DNA of 64,000 nt from Cladorrhinum sp. PSN259 (lineage: Eukaryota > Ascomycota > Sordariomycetes > Sordariales > Podosporaceae): positions 62,001-126,000 of the forward strand of contig MU867076.1 in NCBI GenBank assembly GCA_033725935.1, written 5' to 3'. A program made the position numbers and the translations under genes. Below the pieces are notes generated by a model, which worked only from the letters and a program-made list of their open reading frames with translations, was not told the DNA's origin and made no database searches. This document shows, piece after piece, positions 1 through 9,746 of this stretch. Positions within the stretch are counted from its first letter, which is position 1. Each line of letters starts with the position of its first letter.

Positions 1-1
1 C

Positions 2-541
2 CTGGATTCAGATTCCCTCGGGGACGGAATCACCCCTACTAATCATCTGGGAGGGCTTGATTTTCTAGATTCGGCGACGCCGATGAACATGACTTCCTCC
101 ATGTCTCACAACTTACTTGCCAGCACTTGGGATGACCCGATACTCGGCACTTCTTATCTCCACGGGTATACATCTGCACCAGCAGCAGGACATGGGACTT
201 TCAGTGCGACCTCAGATATTCCAAGCACCACAAGCATGGAAGCAAAACAGGACATCAACATGGAAATGCCACTGAACTTTGACCCAGAGCTGATGAACCA
301 TTCTGGACCAAGAGTCGTGCATACTACAGCATCACAATCACATGCAGCGAACGGCGGCATGGTGGACCCAGATCATGGTGCTGGTCCATCAGATATGCAG
401 ACGGAAGAAGACGGAGAGGGGCCGGGGGACATGGGAAAAGTAGTCATTGCGGTTGATGGATGCGACAAGGACACGTTGGATTATTTGTTTAGTATGACTC
501 GTCCGATTAAGCAGAGGGTCAAGATGGAGATCACCATGTGA
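2..541 (+). CDS. C-terminal part of an unrecognised acidic protein
   Basis: The frame is open from base 2 to a TGA at 539-541 and has no visible start, so this is the 3' end of a gene that begins before the window. About 179 residues are visible. They are rich in Met, Ser, Thr, Asp and Gly with little predicted structure, and become acidic near residues 130-140 (EEDGEGPGD). A more ordered tail ends in a basic stretch (RPIKQRVKMEITM). The composition suits the C-terminal regulatory tail of a transcription factor or scaffold, but no domain is recognisable and I assign no function. An ATG at 83 could serve as a start only if the gene were short; the uninterrupted upstream frame argues against that. 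Confidence 0.55.
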   Translation: MDSDSLGDGITPTNHLGGLDFLDSATPMNMTSSMSHNLLASTWDDPILGTSYLHGYTSAPAAGHGTFSATSDIPSTTSMEAKQDINMEMPLNFDPELMNHSGPRVVHTTASQSHAANGGMVDPDHGAGPSDMQTEEDGEGPGDMGKVVIAVDGCDKDTLDYLFSMTRPIKQRVKMEITM

Positions 542-1014
542 TTGTCGAATGCTTTGTCAGTTCAGATGGGTGCGGTAGTGCGAAAGAAAAGAAAGGGAGT
601 GTTTTAAACAACAAATCTAGCTACCGCAGTGATGTATTTGATCATATGTGGCCCGAGCCTTGGAAAGGGATTCCATCAATATTCGCTCGTCCAAACGTAA
701 TAATGTGATGACAAGACCAACATTCCAACAATAACATTGCTTTGCATACTGCATCAAACCGCCTGGCGCCGTCGGACCTCTCCACATTTCCCCCCTCCCA
801 AAATGATCACGACAAGACGTCATCTTCACAACAACGCCAGAGTCCAAGCGCGCATCATGACACTGCCTGATATATCACAACCTCCCAGCCCCTCTTCCAT
901 GCTTTCACTGCAATCCTATTCCCATTTCTCTGACAATTCTTCAAGAGAAAAATTCGTCATCTGAGCATCTTCCCTAAAATAGTCTACTCTGAGAATACCA
1001 CCAAATCCATCAAA
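542..1014. other. Intergenic: 3' UTR of first gene and promoter of next
   Basis: Both flanking genes read rightward. The last 150 bases are pyrimidine-rich, as is usual before fungal start codons. No other feature was seen. Confidence 0.5.
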
Positions 1015-1776
1015 ATGATGCCCGGAATCCGCATCGTGAAATCCCTTCGACCCTCAACTATCCGGAGCACCAGCCTCCTTCCATGTCGCGCCGCCCGCTC
1101 CCTCAGCACAACCCTTCCCCGTCCAGCATCTCCCAGCCCCGCAGACCCCCGAGGCGGCGACCCAGTAGATGACATCGACGTAGTCTTCGACTACCCCTCC
1201 GAAGCCCAAGGTTCCATCTCCAACTCCCCTCCATCTCTAGAGTCGTCCGGTCTGGGAGCAGGTCTCTACCCGGGAGGCAAGTACACCGGCAAAGGCATAG
1301 ACGACACCATCGGCTCGATGAGGCACACCATGGGCAGCATGAAGGAAGGGATGAAGGATACCATGGATGAGATGAAGGACGGCATGGGAGAGATGAAGGA
1401 CAACATGATGGGTGAGGCCATGGGAAGCATGGGCGGCGTCGGACGGATGGTGGGAAGTCAGTTCAAGGAGCCCATGAAGAGGATCGACAAGGAGATGGGG
1501 TATCCTGATAATAATGTAATGTGAGTTTTGAAGAGTCAAAAAAAGAAAAAGGGGTTGATGCTAATGACGATTAAAAATAATAGTTATGCCGGACTCGGGG
1601 CACTTGGACTGGGAGCTCTTTACATGACACTTCGTGAGCCACCTCCAACCGAGGAGATTCGTCGACGAGATCCGACCGTCGATGCGAGACGGACCATGCG
1701 TAACGCAAAGCACGACTACCCAGCTCATGCACCTCTCGAGAACAAGGTTGAGAAGATGATTGGACGCAGTGGTTAG
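1015..1776 (+). CDS. Mitochondrial-type membrane protein with periodic methionines
   Basis: Two exons, 1015-1520 and 1584-1776, with a 63-nt intron (GTGAGT donor, GCTAAT branch-like site, AATAG acceptor), give 232 residues. The N-terminus (residues 1-36) is Arg/Ser/Thr/Leu-rich with no acidic residue, typical of a mitochondrial presequence. Residues about 98-150 form a helix-prone segment in which Met recurs every three to four positions (for example GSMRHTMGSMKEGMKDTMDE). Just after the splice site a Gly/Leu-rich hydrophobic stretch (YAGLGALGLGALYMTL) looks like one membrane helix, followed by a charged tail. I do not recognise the family. A mitochondrial inner-membrane location is inferred. 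An in-frame ATG at 1018 could be used instead. The splice joins the two frames exactly. Confidence 0.75.
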
Positions 1777-2129
1777 GAGCCAAGTCAGTATCTTCGTTTC
1801 CGAGTTGTATGGATGGATATTGGAGTCACCGGCTCGCTTGTGACGACGAGAGTAAAAAAAATATGCTTCGGACAAAAGCGTACTGGGGCAAGGAATAACC
1901 ACATCAAAGACTGACCTTAGCTGTAGGTTGTGGTTGTGGTGGTACAAAAAGAAAAAAGTAGTCATGATCATTTCCAAATGTTCCCCTTTCCGCTGATCCT
2001 CAGTCTCCTGGATCTCCCTAGAAGCAACAATATGCAACGAAATGGGTATTAATGCATCCTCCCAAAATAAACTCCCAAAAATGCGATGCTCAATCCCTGT
2101 GCAGATGTGCCATGTGGTGTATGTGCCGA
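1777..2129. other. Convergent intergenic region
   Basis: This holds the 3' UTRs of two genes that face each other. It is AT-rich with A runs. Nothing else was seen. Confidence 0.5.
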
Positions 2130-3254
2130 TTAAAGCTCCCCGTCGTCCTCTGCCGCTAGCATCAGTGCGCCCTGGTTCGCCAGTCTGTCTGCAGCCTCAT
2201 TCCCTGGGTGGCCTGCGTGGCCCTTCACCCACTCGAGTTCGGTAACGGTACCCAACTCCAATCTTTGATCGTAGATCTCTCTGATTGCTTCGACCAGATC
2301 TCTGTTCTTGACTTCTCCTGTTGTTGTGCGCCAATCGTTCTTCTTCCATTTGTTTGACCACTGTGTGATGCAGTTGATCGAATACATACTGTCGGTACGA
2401 ATGACAACAGGCTGAGTTTCGGGAAGCGCTTGAAGCGTGCGGAGGACGGCGGTGAGTTCGGCGCGTTGGTTGGTTTGCGGCGAGCCTTTCAGGCGCTCGG
2501 AAACGTTTCTGGAGAAAAGACAGACATGTCAGCAAGAAGCGGCACCAACAAGGGATCAGAAAACGAAGAAAACATACCGTGGGTCTCCAGGTCCAAAGTA
2601 TACACCAACACCTGCTCTCGCATTCGCTTTCCCGTTGCTGAGAGCGCTGCCGTCGGAGTAGACAATTAGGGGAGCCCGCACAACAGCCGTTGTTTGCTTC
2701 TGAGCAGGAGTCATAATGTTCTTGCTCCCCACCTTGGCCTTTGCCGACTTATCCTTCTTGATCACTGCTAGCTCGTCCTCCTCCGTCTCACCTCCATTCT
2801 CCTCTATTCCATCAAGCACACCTCCATGTTTGACGACAAATGCCTCAGCCTCAGCTAGCGTTTCGAACTTTTTGTATTTGGGGCCCTTTTGGCCTACTAT
2901 TAGCCTCTCCACCGTTGGCCAGTCTGTGGTGACGCCGCTCTTGTTGCCCGCGATGTAGCCATAATATCGAACTGATTGCGGGGCTGAAGCCACTGGACGA
3001 CCAGCCACGAAATCAGCAGCATCTTTTCTGGAGAAGAAGGACTTGAACGAAGCGCCGGGAAAGCCAACAATTTGCTTTTGGCAATCGGCCCAGTTCTGGT
3101 AGACTCCTGGTTTCTTGCCCACATGAACAGCATAGTACTTGGGAGTGTCGGCGGCGGGCATCTTGCGCTTCTTGGATGGTGGTTCGGACGTTGTGGCGGG
3201 TGGGTCGAAATGTGGAGAGGTGAAGGGCGCCGCCCTTTTATTTGACGACGGCAT
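2130..3254 (-). CDS. RNH1: Ribonuclease H1
   Basis: Exons 2578-3254 and 2130-2508 (69-nt intron, GTATGT...CAG) encode 351 residues, close to yeast RNH1. The enzyme cuts the RNA strand of RNA-DNA hybrids in nucleus or mitochondrion. After a basic N-terminus come two N-terminal hybrid-binding (viroplasmin-like) domains, near residues 32-80 (KYYAVHVGKKPGVYQNW) and 91-140 (YYGYIAGNKSGVTTDW), then an acidic/Lys linker. The catalytic RNase H domain starts at IVYSDGSALSNG (first catalytic Asp). It continues with RAELTAV (Glu), RTDSMYSIN (Asp), VKGHAGHPGNEAAD (His and final Asp). All four metal-binding acids are present. The frame is open upstream to about 3497 with no nearer ATG; I use the Met at 3254 because it gives family length. 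Confidence 0.92.
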
Positions 3255-4183
3255 ATTGGCAGCTGAGAGCCTTGTGCGGAGGGTGAAGACGGTGATGATG
3301 GGTATTGTTTTTGTGAGTCGCGCGGTCAGCGAGTCTGCAAACGCCGACAGTTCTCGGCAAGTACTCTTCCAATAAACGAGCGGCCAGGGGGAGAGACCTC
3401 GCTCGTAAGAACTAATGAAGAAAGGAAAAGAGAACGCCGTGTGAATAATGGACGCAATTCCGTCGTTGTCTGGGGAAATCTTGGGGTGGCAGACCAAAGC
3501 GGCAACGCGCTTTTGGAGGGGTGCCAGTGGCCCGGGGCGCTGCAGCAGTCAGACTGGCAGCATTGTGTTTTGGCAAGCTTAACCGTCCAGCGGGCCGCAA
3601 TTTTTCACTGCGCTTCACTGCAACGGAAGATACTTAGCTACAAACACCCCCCCAAAAAAAAAAGGAAGCGACGCGTAAGTTTTGCTAAAACCTTGACAAA
3701 AGCGCGTTTCAAGAGGCGAGTTTTGCAAACTTAAAATCTCCAAGTTCACAGCATGCTGCAGTGCAAGATGGAGCCGAGCTTAAAAGCGGCAAGAGGCGAT
3801 AAGGAGAATGTGATAAGAAACCCCTGTTCTTTTTCGCACCACACAGCGTCCACGGCCAATCCGCAACCATCTTCAATCCCAAATCCTCCTTGTTGACTAT
3901 TTCCGTCGACCCCATATGTTGAACGTTATATCTTAACCATCTGCCTTGGACGGGTCCTAATGTAGGCTTGGTTTTTCCATCAGGGCATGAATTAGGAACA
4001 TCAGTATGTACTAGGACTTACTTTTCAATATAATAGGCAAAGCCGCAATTTTCCACTAATTATCGTTGCCCTTTTCTTTTCCGTGTACATGTGCAAAAAA
4101 AAGGAATTAATCCCAACCACGATTATCAGCAGCAAATCTCCAATGTCCATCCTGATCCTTATTATGAGTTGTCCTAAGCCCGC
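3255..4183. other. Intergenic: RNase H1 promoter and collagen-like gene 3' region
   Basis: Both neighbours read leftward. A C7/A10 homopolymer junction lies near 3646-3664. A rightward frame at 3441-3734 has no family resemblance and starts inside the RNase H1 5' region, so I do not call it. Confidence 0.5.
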
Positions 4184-5185
4184 TCAAGGACGTCCTCCTC
4201 CATGGCCTCCGTAGCCGCCGTAACCACCATATCCACCATATCCTCCGAATCCCCGAGCACCAAAACCGCCATAGCCACCATACCCCCCATACCCGCCATA
4301 TCCTCCAAACCCACGAGCACCAAAGCCACCATATCCGCCATAACCACCATAACCACCTAGCGGATATCCGTACCCTCCATACTTGGGATAAGGATAAACA
4401 GGGACAGGAACGGGCGCCGGAACAGGAATGGGCGCCGGAACAGGTACAGGCGCCGGAACAGGAACAGGATCAACATCCACCGCCTCAATCTGCGAGGTGA
4501 CAACAGGCTGGACGGTGTCGACCTGAACCGCCTCGGTAACGGGACCGACGGGTCCAACCGGTCCCATTGGACCAGGCATACCAGGAGGACCAGGTGGCCC
4601 ACTAAATCCCGGCGGACCGGGCTTTCCAGGCGGACCGATAGGTCCAGGGGATCCATTAAGACCTGGCGCACCATTAAAGCCTGGAGGACCCACAGGACCG
4701 ACCGGACCAGGCATACCATTCAAGCCCGGAGGACCGACCGGACCAGGCATACCATTCAAGCCCGGAGGACCGACCGGACCAGGCGCACCATTCAAGCCCG
4801 GAGGACCGACAGGGCCGGGTGCTCCGTTTGAGCCCGGAGGTCCAGGGGGGCCAGGTGGACCCGGAGGTCCAGGAACGACGGGAACCTCAACGGGGACATT
4901 GACGGATTCGATGACGCTTGCGGGTGCCGAGGCAACCTGGACGTAATCGGCTGCTGCGTAGATGTTGCCGTCGCAGCTGGGGCAGGAACTGGCGTAGGAG
5001 ACGGGGTAGGACGAGAAGTCGGAGACGTCGAAGGAGCTGACGCTTGCGACTGCGGGAGCTGAATAAGGTTGGTAGACTGGGGGAGCGGAGCAGGATGCAC
5101 CACCGCAGCCGCTACCGCCACGCTTGGTTATGGGGGCCGCGAGGGCAAGAGGGGTTGTTGTGAGGAGGAGGGTGGTTGGTTTCAT
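4184..5185 (-). CDS. Secreted collagen-like protein with Gly-Tyr-rich tail
   Basis: This intronless gene encodes 333 residues. Residues 1-17 are a signal peptide (hydrophobic Leu/Thr/Ala core ending ALAA), followed at 21-22 by KR, a Kex2-type processing site. A Cys/Ser/Tyr-rich segment with five Cys runs to about residue 105. Residues 106-216 are 37 uninterrupted Gly-X-Y triplets, many Gly-Pro-Pro, Gly-Leu-Asn or Gly-Met-Pro, which is enough to form a collagen triple helix. A Val-Pro/Ala-Pro repeat follows, then a C-terminal tail of Gly-Gly-Tyr repeats with two GGFGARGF units. Proline lies mostly in the Y position, where animals hydroxylate it; no hydroxylase is encoded in the window. The product is probably extracellular or wall-associated, perhaps in adhesion, spore coat or matrix. 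The function is not known from sequence. Confidence 0.88.
   Translation of the reverse strand: MKPTTLLLTTTPLALAAPITKRGGSGCGGASCSAPPVYQPYSAPAVASVSSFDVSDFSSYPVSYASSCPSCDGNIYAAADYVQVASAPASVIESVNVPVEVPVVPGPPGPPGPPGPPGSNGAPGPVGPPGLNGAPGPVGPPGLNGMPGPVGPPGLNGMPGPVGPVGPPGFNGAPGLNGSPGPIGPPGKPGPPGFSGPPGPPGMPGPMGPVGPVGPVTEAVQVDTVQPVVTSQIEAVDVDPVPVPAPVPVPAPIPVPAPVPVPVYPYPKYGGYGYPLGGYGGYGGYGGFGARGFGGYGGYGGYGGYGGFGARGFGGYGGYGGYGGYGGHGGGRP
4189..4375 (-). repeat. Gly-Tyr coding minisatellite
   Basis: Tandem GGY codons, with a longer unit containing GFGARGF present twice, make up the 3' end of the collagen-like gene. Such DNA is prone to length change by slippage. Confidence 0.8.
4715..4822 (-). repeat. 36-nt tandem repeat in the collagen domain
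   Basis: Three near-identical 36-base units start at 4715, 4751 and 4787. Each encodes twelve residues of the form GLN-G(M/A)P-GPV-GPP. This suggests recent expansion of the triple-helix region. Confidence 0.85.
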
Positions 5186-5989
5186 TGTGAAGAAGATAAC
5201 TGCAAACGAGGGTGGAGGGTGTGAAACGCGAGAGAGTGACCAGAACTCAGGACCCAGCCTGCTTTGTGTGCGCTGATGAGAAGAAAAGATGGAATACTGG
5301 TGGTGCTGTGGATGTCTATATACCTGGAGAAGCTGCCTGAGCGTGCTCAGGGTGTAATGGCCGTTTCATGCTTTACGGAATAGCTCCCTGCTCGCCCGAC
5401 GGATCGTGCCCTTCCATGTGGTTCTTGGACTCTTGGTTCCTGCTCGATGGCTGGGTACTGGAGAGATCATTACGCCCAAGGTCGAGATGTGGTGATCTTC
5501 AATGCATCCTGACGTTTTTATGAGAGTTTAAGGCTCTACCAAGCACAATGCGGGATACGAAGAGACCGAGCGTTCAAATTCACAGGTCCAGAATTGCGAG
5601 ACAGTCGGAGCAGGGAGAGAGGAGCACACGAAGATATGAACTAGCAACAGTTCATGACTCCTTGAATTCAGTCAAAGCACCGTTTCTATCTGCATTCTCG
5701 GACAAAGAATATTTCGTTGATATAATTTACAGATACACTGAACGATATGTCATCTGCCATCTCATCAAGGAGATGCAATGACCCAAACCAGGGAGAAGAT
5801 CTGTGTGTACGTTGATGAGATCATGCATGTACGAATATGCACCCGCCCCTTTTTTGCTTTGCGTCTTACATTGACCTTACATTCACATACACGGAGGAGA
5901 TATCATTGCAATTTCTTGTCATTGACCCTGTGCTTCTATCTATTTCTGCAACTGAGCCTTATCTCGAGTTCTCGTTGCTCCTTGTCCCA
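5186..5989. other. Intergenic: promoter of the collagen-like gene
   Basis: This 800-base gap lies upstream of the leftward collagen-like gene and downstream of the leftward choice-of-anchor gene. Apart from the TATA-like site reported separately, nothing is clear. Confidence 0.4.
5316..5325 (-). promoter_or_regulatory. TATA-like element of the collagen-like gene
   Basis: On the minus strand GGTATATAGA lies about 130 bases before the start codon, a plausible distance for a fungal TATA box. This rests on match and position only. Confidence 0.3.
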
Positions 5990-7566
5990 TTACCAAGAAG
6001 CTCCCTTGGACTTCTTGACGACGAATGCACCGCGGTCCATAGTATTGATGACAATAAAGCCGCTGGGAAGAAATGGATAGTGACTCCAGCTGCCAGTGAA
6101 TGTGACATTTCCACCGCCTGGAAGGTTGTCATCCTCGGGGTAAGTATCAAAGTAAGCCACCTCCTGGATGCCCTTGCCGGTTGGATCCTTGGGAACGGAG
6201 CGCAGGTCGAGAACGCTGATACCCAAGGCATAGTTGCTCTGGTACGAGAACCCGTCCCTTACGAACTGGTTGTGGTCGATGCCCTTGCGAAGACCCTTGT
6301 AGTGGCCGGTTTGCTTGGGGTTCTCGAGCGAGCTGATGTCCCAGATGTAAGAGATGGGGTAGCCATCCTTTGCGGGACCGACCGCATCGACCTCGTCGTA
6401 CTCATCGTCGGTGATGAGGAATTGTTGCCACTTGGGATCGAGAACCCAGCCTTGGTGAGTGTAGGAGGCTCCCTCGTACGATGTGGTGGAAATGACCTTG
6501 ATGTTTTGCTTGTCGCTCACGTCAAAGCTGCAGACTTTGTTAGATCAAACGCAGCAGTAAACAGCAGATGAGAAAGTTCACTTACATGGTGAGAGCGTCT
6601 TCATCATAACCGTAGCAGATATCCTTTCCGATATACTTCCTGTCAGGTCCACGGTACACCAAGCACTGGGCATCGTGAACATAGCCGTCCGCACCAGTTC
6701 CACCCAGGGTCTTGGGGTTCGAGGGATCGGTCAAGTCGAAGAAAAGCAATCCTGCCCGGTAGGTGGCGTTTCTCGGCGCGAAACCTGTTGCTACACCGTA
6801 GTTCCTCTCCTCGTTGGTGACAACGTTGTGTGATCTTCCAATGGGAAGTCCCTCACCCCACCAGCCAGTCAAGTCCTTCTCGTTGGTGAAGACAACGGGA
6901 GATGCAGGATCAACAGTGAGCAGCTTCTTGAGATCAAAGATTTGCACACCGTGCTGCTCGGCCTCACTGCCAATGACGATGTAGCTCTTATAGCCCTTGA
7001 TCTCGCGCCAGAGTGATGGCTGGGCGGTGGTGTACTGAGGCAGCCGCCCAAGGTAAATAAGCTTTCCCTTCTTGCTGATCTCGACAAAGGCAGTGCCATC
7101 AATCTGAGCAATGGCAACAAACTCGCGTCCGTCGGGAGATGCCCAACCCCACGATCCAGCACCTCGTCCCTGTAGGCTGCCAAGCTGGGCGTGTGTCTGG
7201 AAATCGTAAAGATCAAGGTTCTTGCACCTGAAGGTGTACTTGGGGTCGTTGGGGGCATATGTGGCAACGCCATTGGTGCAAGCGTAGAAGTCGTCGTTCT
7301 TCTTGATTGGGAACTTCTTGTACTGCTTCGAGTCATAAACTCCTTGGGCAGCAAACTCACTCCAAACCCGCTACAAGATTGTTAGACCAGGTAACTCATT
7401 TCGAAGACACAGTGTTGCTTACGTTCTTCAAAGCCATGATCTGCTCATGGCGGAGGCCATTGTCAAAGATGGCCGCTCTCCGCTCCTGATCGCGGGGGAG
7501 CTCCTTGGCCGATGTCAGGGTGCCAAAGGCCGCCGTGATGGCGAGAAGTGTCTTGGGAGTCAACAT
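5990..7566 (-). CDS. Secreted choice-of-anchor B family beta-propeller-like protein
   Basis: Three exons (7423-7566, 6586-7370, 5990-6527) with introns of 52 and 58 nt (GTAAGC...TAG, GTAAGT...CAG) encode 488 residues. The first 20 residues are a signal peptide (AAFGTLTSA before the likely cut). The body contains repeated motifs of the choice-of-anchor B / LVIVD-like family: LYDFQTHAQLGSLQGRG, SWGWASPDGREFVAIAQ with DGTAFVEI, VHDAQCLVYRGPD, and YTHQGWVLDPKWQQFLITDD with DEYD. Fungal relatives are annotated as regulatory P domain-containing proteins. The product is predicted to be extracellular; neither enzymatic activity nor ligand is known. Phases close exactly across both introns. Confidence 0.85.
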
Positions 7567-9176
7567 CCTGGCTGCTCGTCGATGATGTACTTGGCGAGAA
7601 AGCTTGACCGACGACGATGGTGGAGTAGGAAAAAGAGAGGTGGTGAAGAGGCAGGATTTATGCTCGAATTCAGTCTCGTCCGGCTTCGTCCGGGGCGGCT
7701 TGCCACCGTAGCAGTCGATCGGAGGGTCTATGTAAATTCGGAAGGTAATTTGACAGAGTCACAGTTACACAATGCCCACAAGACTTGACGTGACGATCTA
7801 GAACAGCAGGTAAGGCAAGTGCGAAATGCCTCTGCCTGTGCCTGCTCGATGTAGCCAAGCAAGCGGCTCCTTCGGAAATGCAGGTGGCGTCCTCTTGGCG
7901 ATCCTTTATACAACGCGAGCGAGGTTAGAGCCGGCATCTGCTGAGTCGGATGTTCGAGATGACGGGGTGGTTTGGCGTCATGTCCAAAAGGGGCAGGTAA
8001 TATATATTTATGCCGCTAAGACCGGCATATGGCGACAAACCAACCGCACCGTTGTAAAGCAGCACTGCTTTCCCGCCTTCCTTCACTTGACTAGCGGTCT
8101 GCCTCCCTTGTCAATTGTCCATATTAAATCTGCTTCAACCGCCTGGTCAATGCAAATCCTCCACGATTCGGAGATATTCATCCGAATGATCTCTGATATC
8201 GATGCATCGGGATCGCTAACCGAATCAATTCCCTATCGGCAGGTAAATAATCCATGTTCGGTCACCGTAACGGCAGTTCCTCTGCATATGCAAGAGATGT
8301 AACGGACCGAGTGATGATCCGAGGCACCGGAGTTGGACGTTCTGATACCATACATCAGTCTTATAGGATCATGCTGCAAAACCTAGCTTCAGTGTTACAA
8401 GAGGGAGAAAAGACACAAAAAGAGGAAGAACGAGAAAGCCAGAACATGTAGCATTCCTCATGGCCATTAGTGTCCCAGGGTGACCACCAGCTACACAAGC
8501 TTCAGAACCACAGCAAGGAATAATTAATTGTCTCATACTGTGCAAGGGATATAGTGGTGCAGTTTTCCTCGTGATTTGGCCTTCCTCTCGTCGATCTGAC
8601 AGAGCTTATGTGTGGGATAAGCTCCAAGTGATGCACGAACTCCAGGGAAGACGTCTTAATCGCGCTGCAACAGTGTCGTTTAGCTCATTAGCGATAACGC
8701 ATATCTAGAAAGCAGTGTTTAGATGTAATTGTAAGCAATCAAGCACACAGTCTATGGAAAATTATGTCTGAACAAAGAGTACTGTATTCCCTATGTTTAC
8801 ATAGCCCGCACCCGCGATGACCCCGGCTTCAGGCTCGGAAAGACATTTCATCTGGGATCGCACTCCAATATTGGCCCAGGTGGTGTGGAATGCGACATCG
8901 ATATCTTGGACTCGGGTCAGCTTACACTTGGTTGGATGCCAACAACGGGAAAGGAACGCCACACCTAAATAGTGTCATGTACCAGGCCAGAAATATGAAG
9001 GTTTTAATATGCAAAGGATGAGTAATCATGACAACCCGAGCGATTGATGGTGAAGTATCAGCGGTGAGAATTTTCGCAGAAGTATAAAAACCTGGGCTGT
9101 TTTTCTCTCACCCCACCCAAGTAAGCAGCATTCATCGACTCAGCAATCGCACGTATCAAAAATTAATGTTTTCATC
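7567..9176. other. Divergent intergenic region
   Basis: This 1.6-kb gap separates the leftward choice-of-anchor gene and the rightward lipocalin-like gene. Small frames in it resemble no family. The only signal I trust is the TATA box at 9083. Confidence 0.5.
9083..9090 (+). promoter_or_regulatory. TATA box of the lipocalin-like gene
   Basis: TATAAAAA sits 87 bases before the ATG and is followed by a pyrimidine-rich tract (TTTTTCTCTCACCCCACCC), the usual arrangement of a fungal core promoter. Confidence 0.5.
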
Positions 9177-9680
9177 ATGAAGACAGAAGCAATCATCAAA
9201 GCTCTGGCCGGTACTTACGCTCTGGTCAACCTTACAAACAGCCGAAATGGTATTCCAGATCCAGCACCAGAGCCCGGAAGATGGAAAGGACTCTTGATCT
9301 ACACCAGCACCGGCCGGATGTCTGTCAGCATGACATCGTACACGCTCGCAGACCTACCCAACAACGGAGCCGGCATGACTTGGCCGCCCCCCGATGATCT
9401 GTCTTTGGATCCCGGATGGACAATCGTCGGCAAGCATGTCCTGGCTTATGGAGGACCTTTCTCGGTCGACCCGGCTTACCCAGCAACCAAGGAATCTGGA
9501 GGAGTGATACATGGGCCCCTCGACATCATGTCAGCACCCGAGCTCATTGGGACTATCCAGCGGAGAAATTATACGGTTGTACGAGAAAAGGGGAAGGACG
9601 GAGGTGTTTACGTGAATTTGCATTTTGAAATACCTGCAAGGGGACTGGCGAGTGTGCTTTGGTGGAAGAAGATTGATTGA
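9177..9680 (+). CDS. Lipocalin-like domain protein
   Basis: A single exon encodes 167 residues without a signal peptide. The pattern fits the Lipocalin-like family (Lipocalin_5): a starting strand LAGTYALVNLTNS, then PAPEPGRWKGLLIYTSTGRMSV, and later strands of a small barrel (GKHVLAYGGPFSV, ELIGTIQRRNYTV, SVLWWKK). Members are small intracellular barrels. Some occur in secondary-metabolite clusters as isomerases or binding proteins, others are stand-alone. The neighbouring convergent P450 (66 bases between stops) makes a metabolic role plausible, but this is inference. The TATA box 87 bases upstream supports this start. Confidence 0.75.
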   Translation: MKTEAIIKALAGTYALVNLTNSRNGIPDPAPEPGRWKGLLIYTSTGRMSVSMTSYTLADLPNNGAGMTWPPPDDLSLDPGWTIVGKHVLAYGGPFSVDPAYPATKESGGVIHGPLDIMSAPELIGTIQRRNYTVVREKGKDGGVYVNLHFEIPARGLASVLWWKKID

Positions 9681-9746
9681 TGGGGGAAATAGTACAAAGG
9701 GTTTCTTTTACAGCAACAAGAAAGAAATTGGGAAATAAGTTGAAGA

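Noticed and set aside
5837..6571. A 244-codon plus-strand frame
   Set aside because: It lies opposite the choice-of-anchor gene, whose splice and motifs are convincing.
7826..8302. A 158-codon plus-strand frame
   Set aside because: No start context, no family, and it lies in a promoter region.
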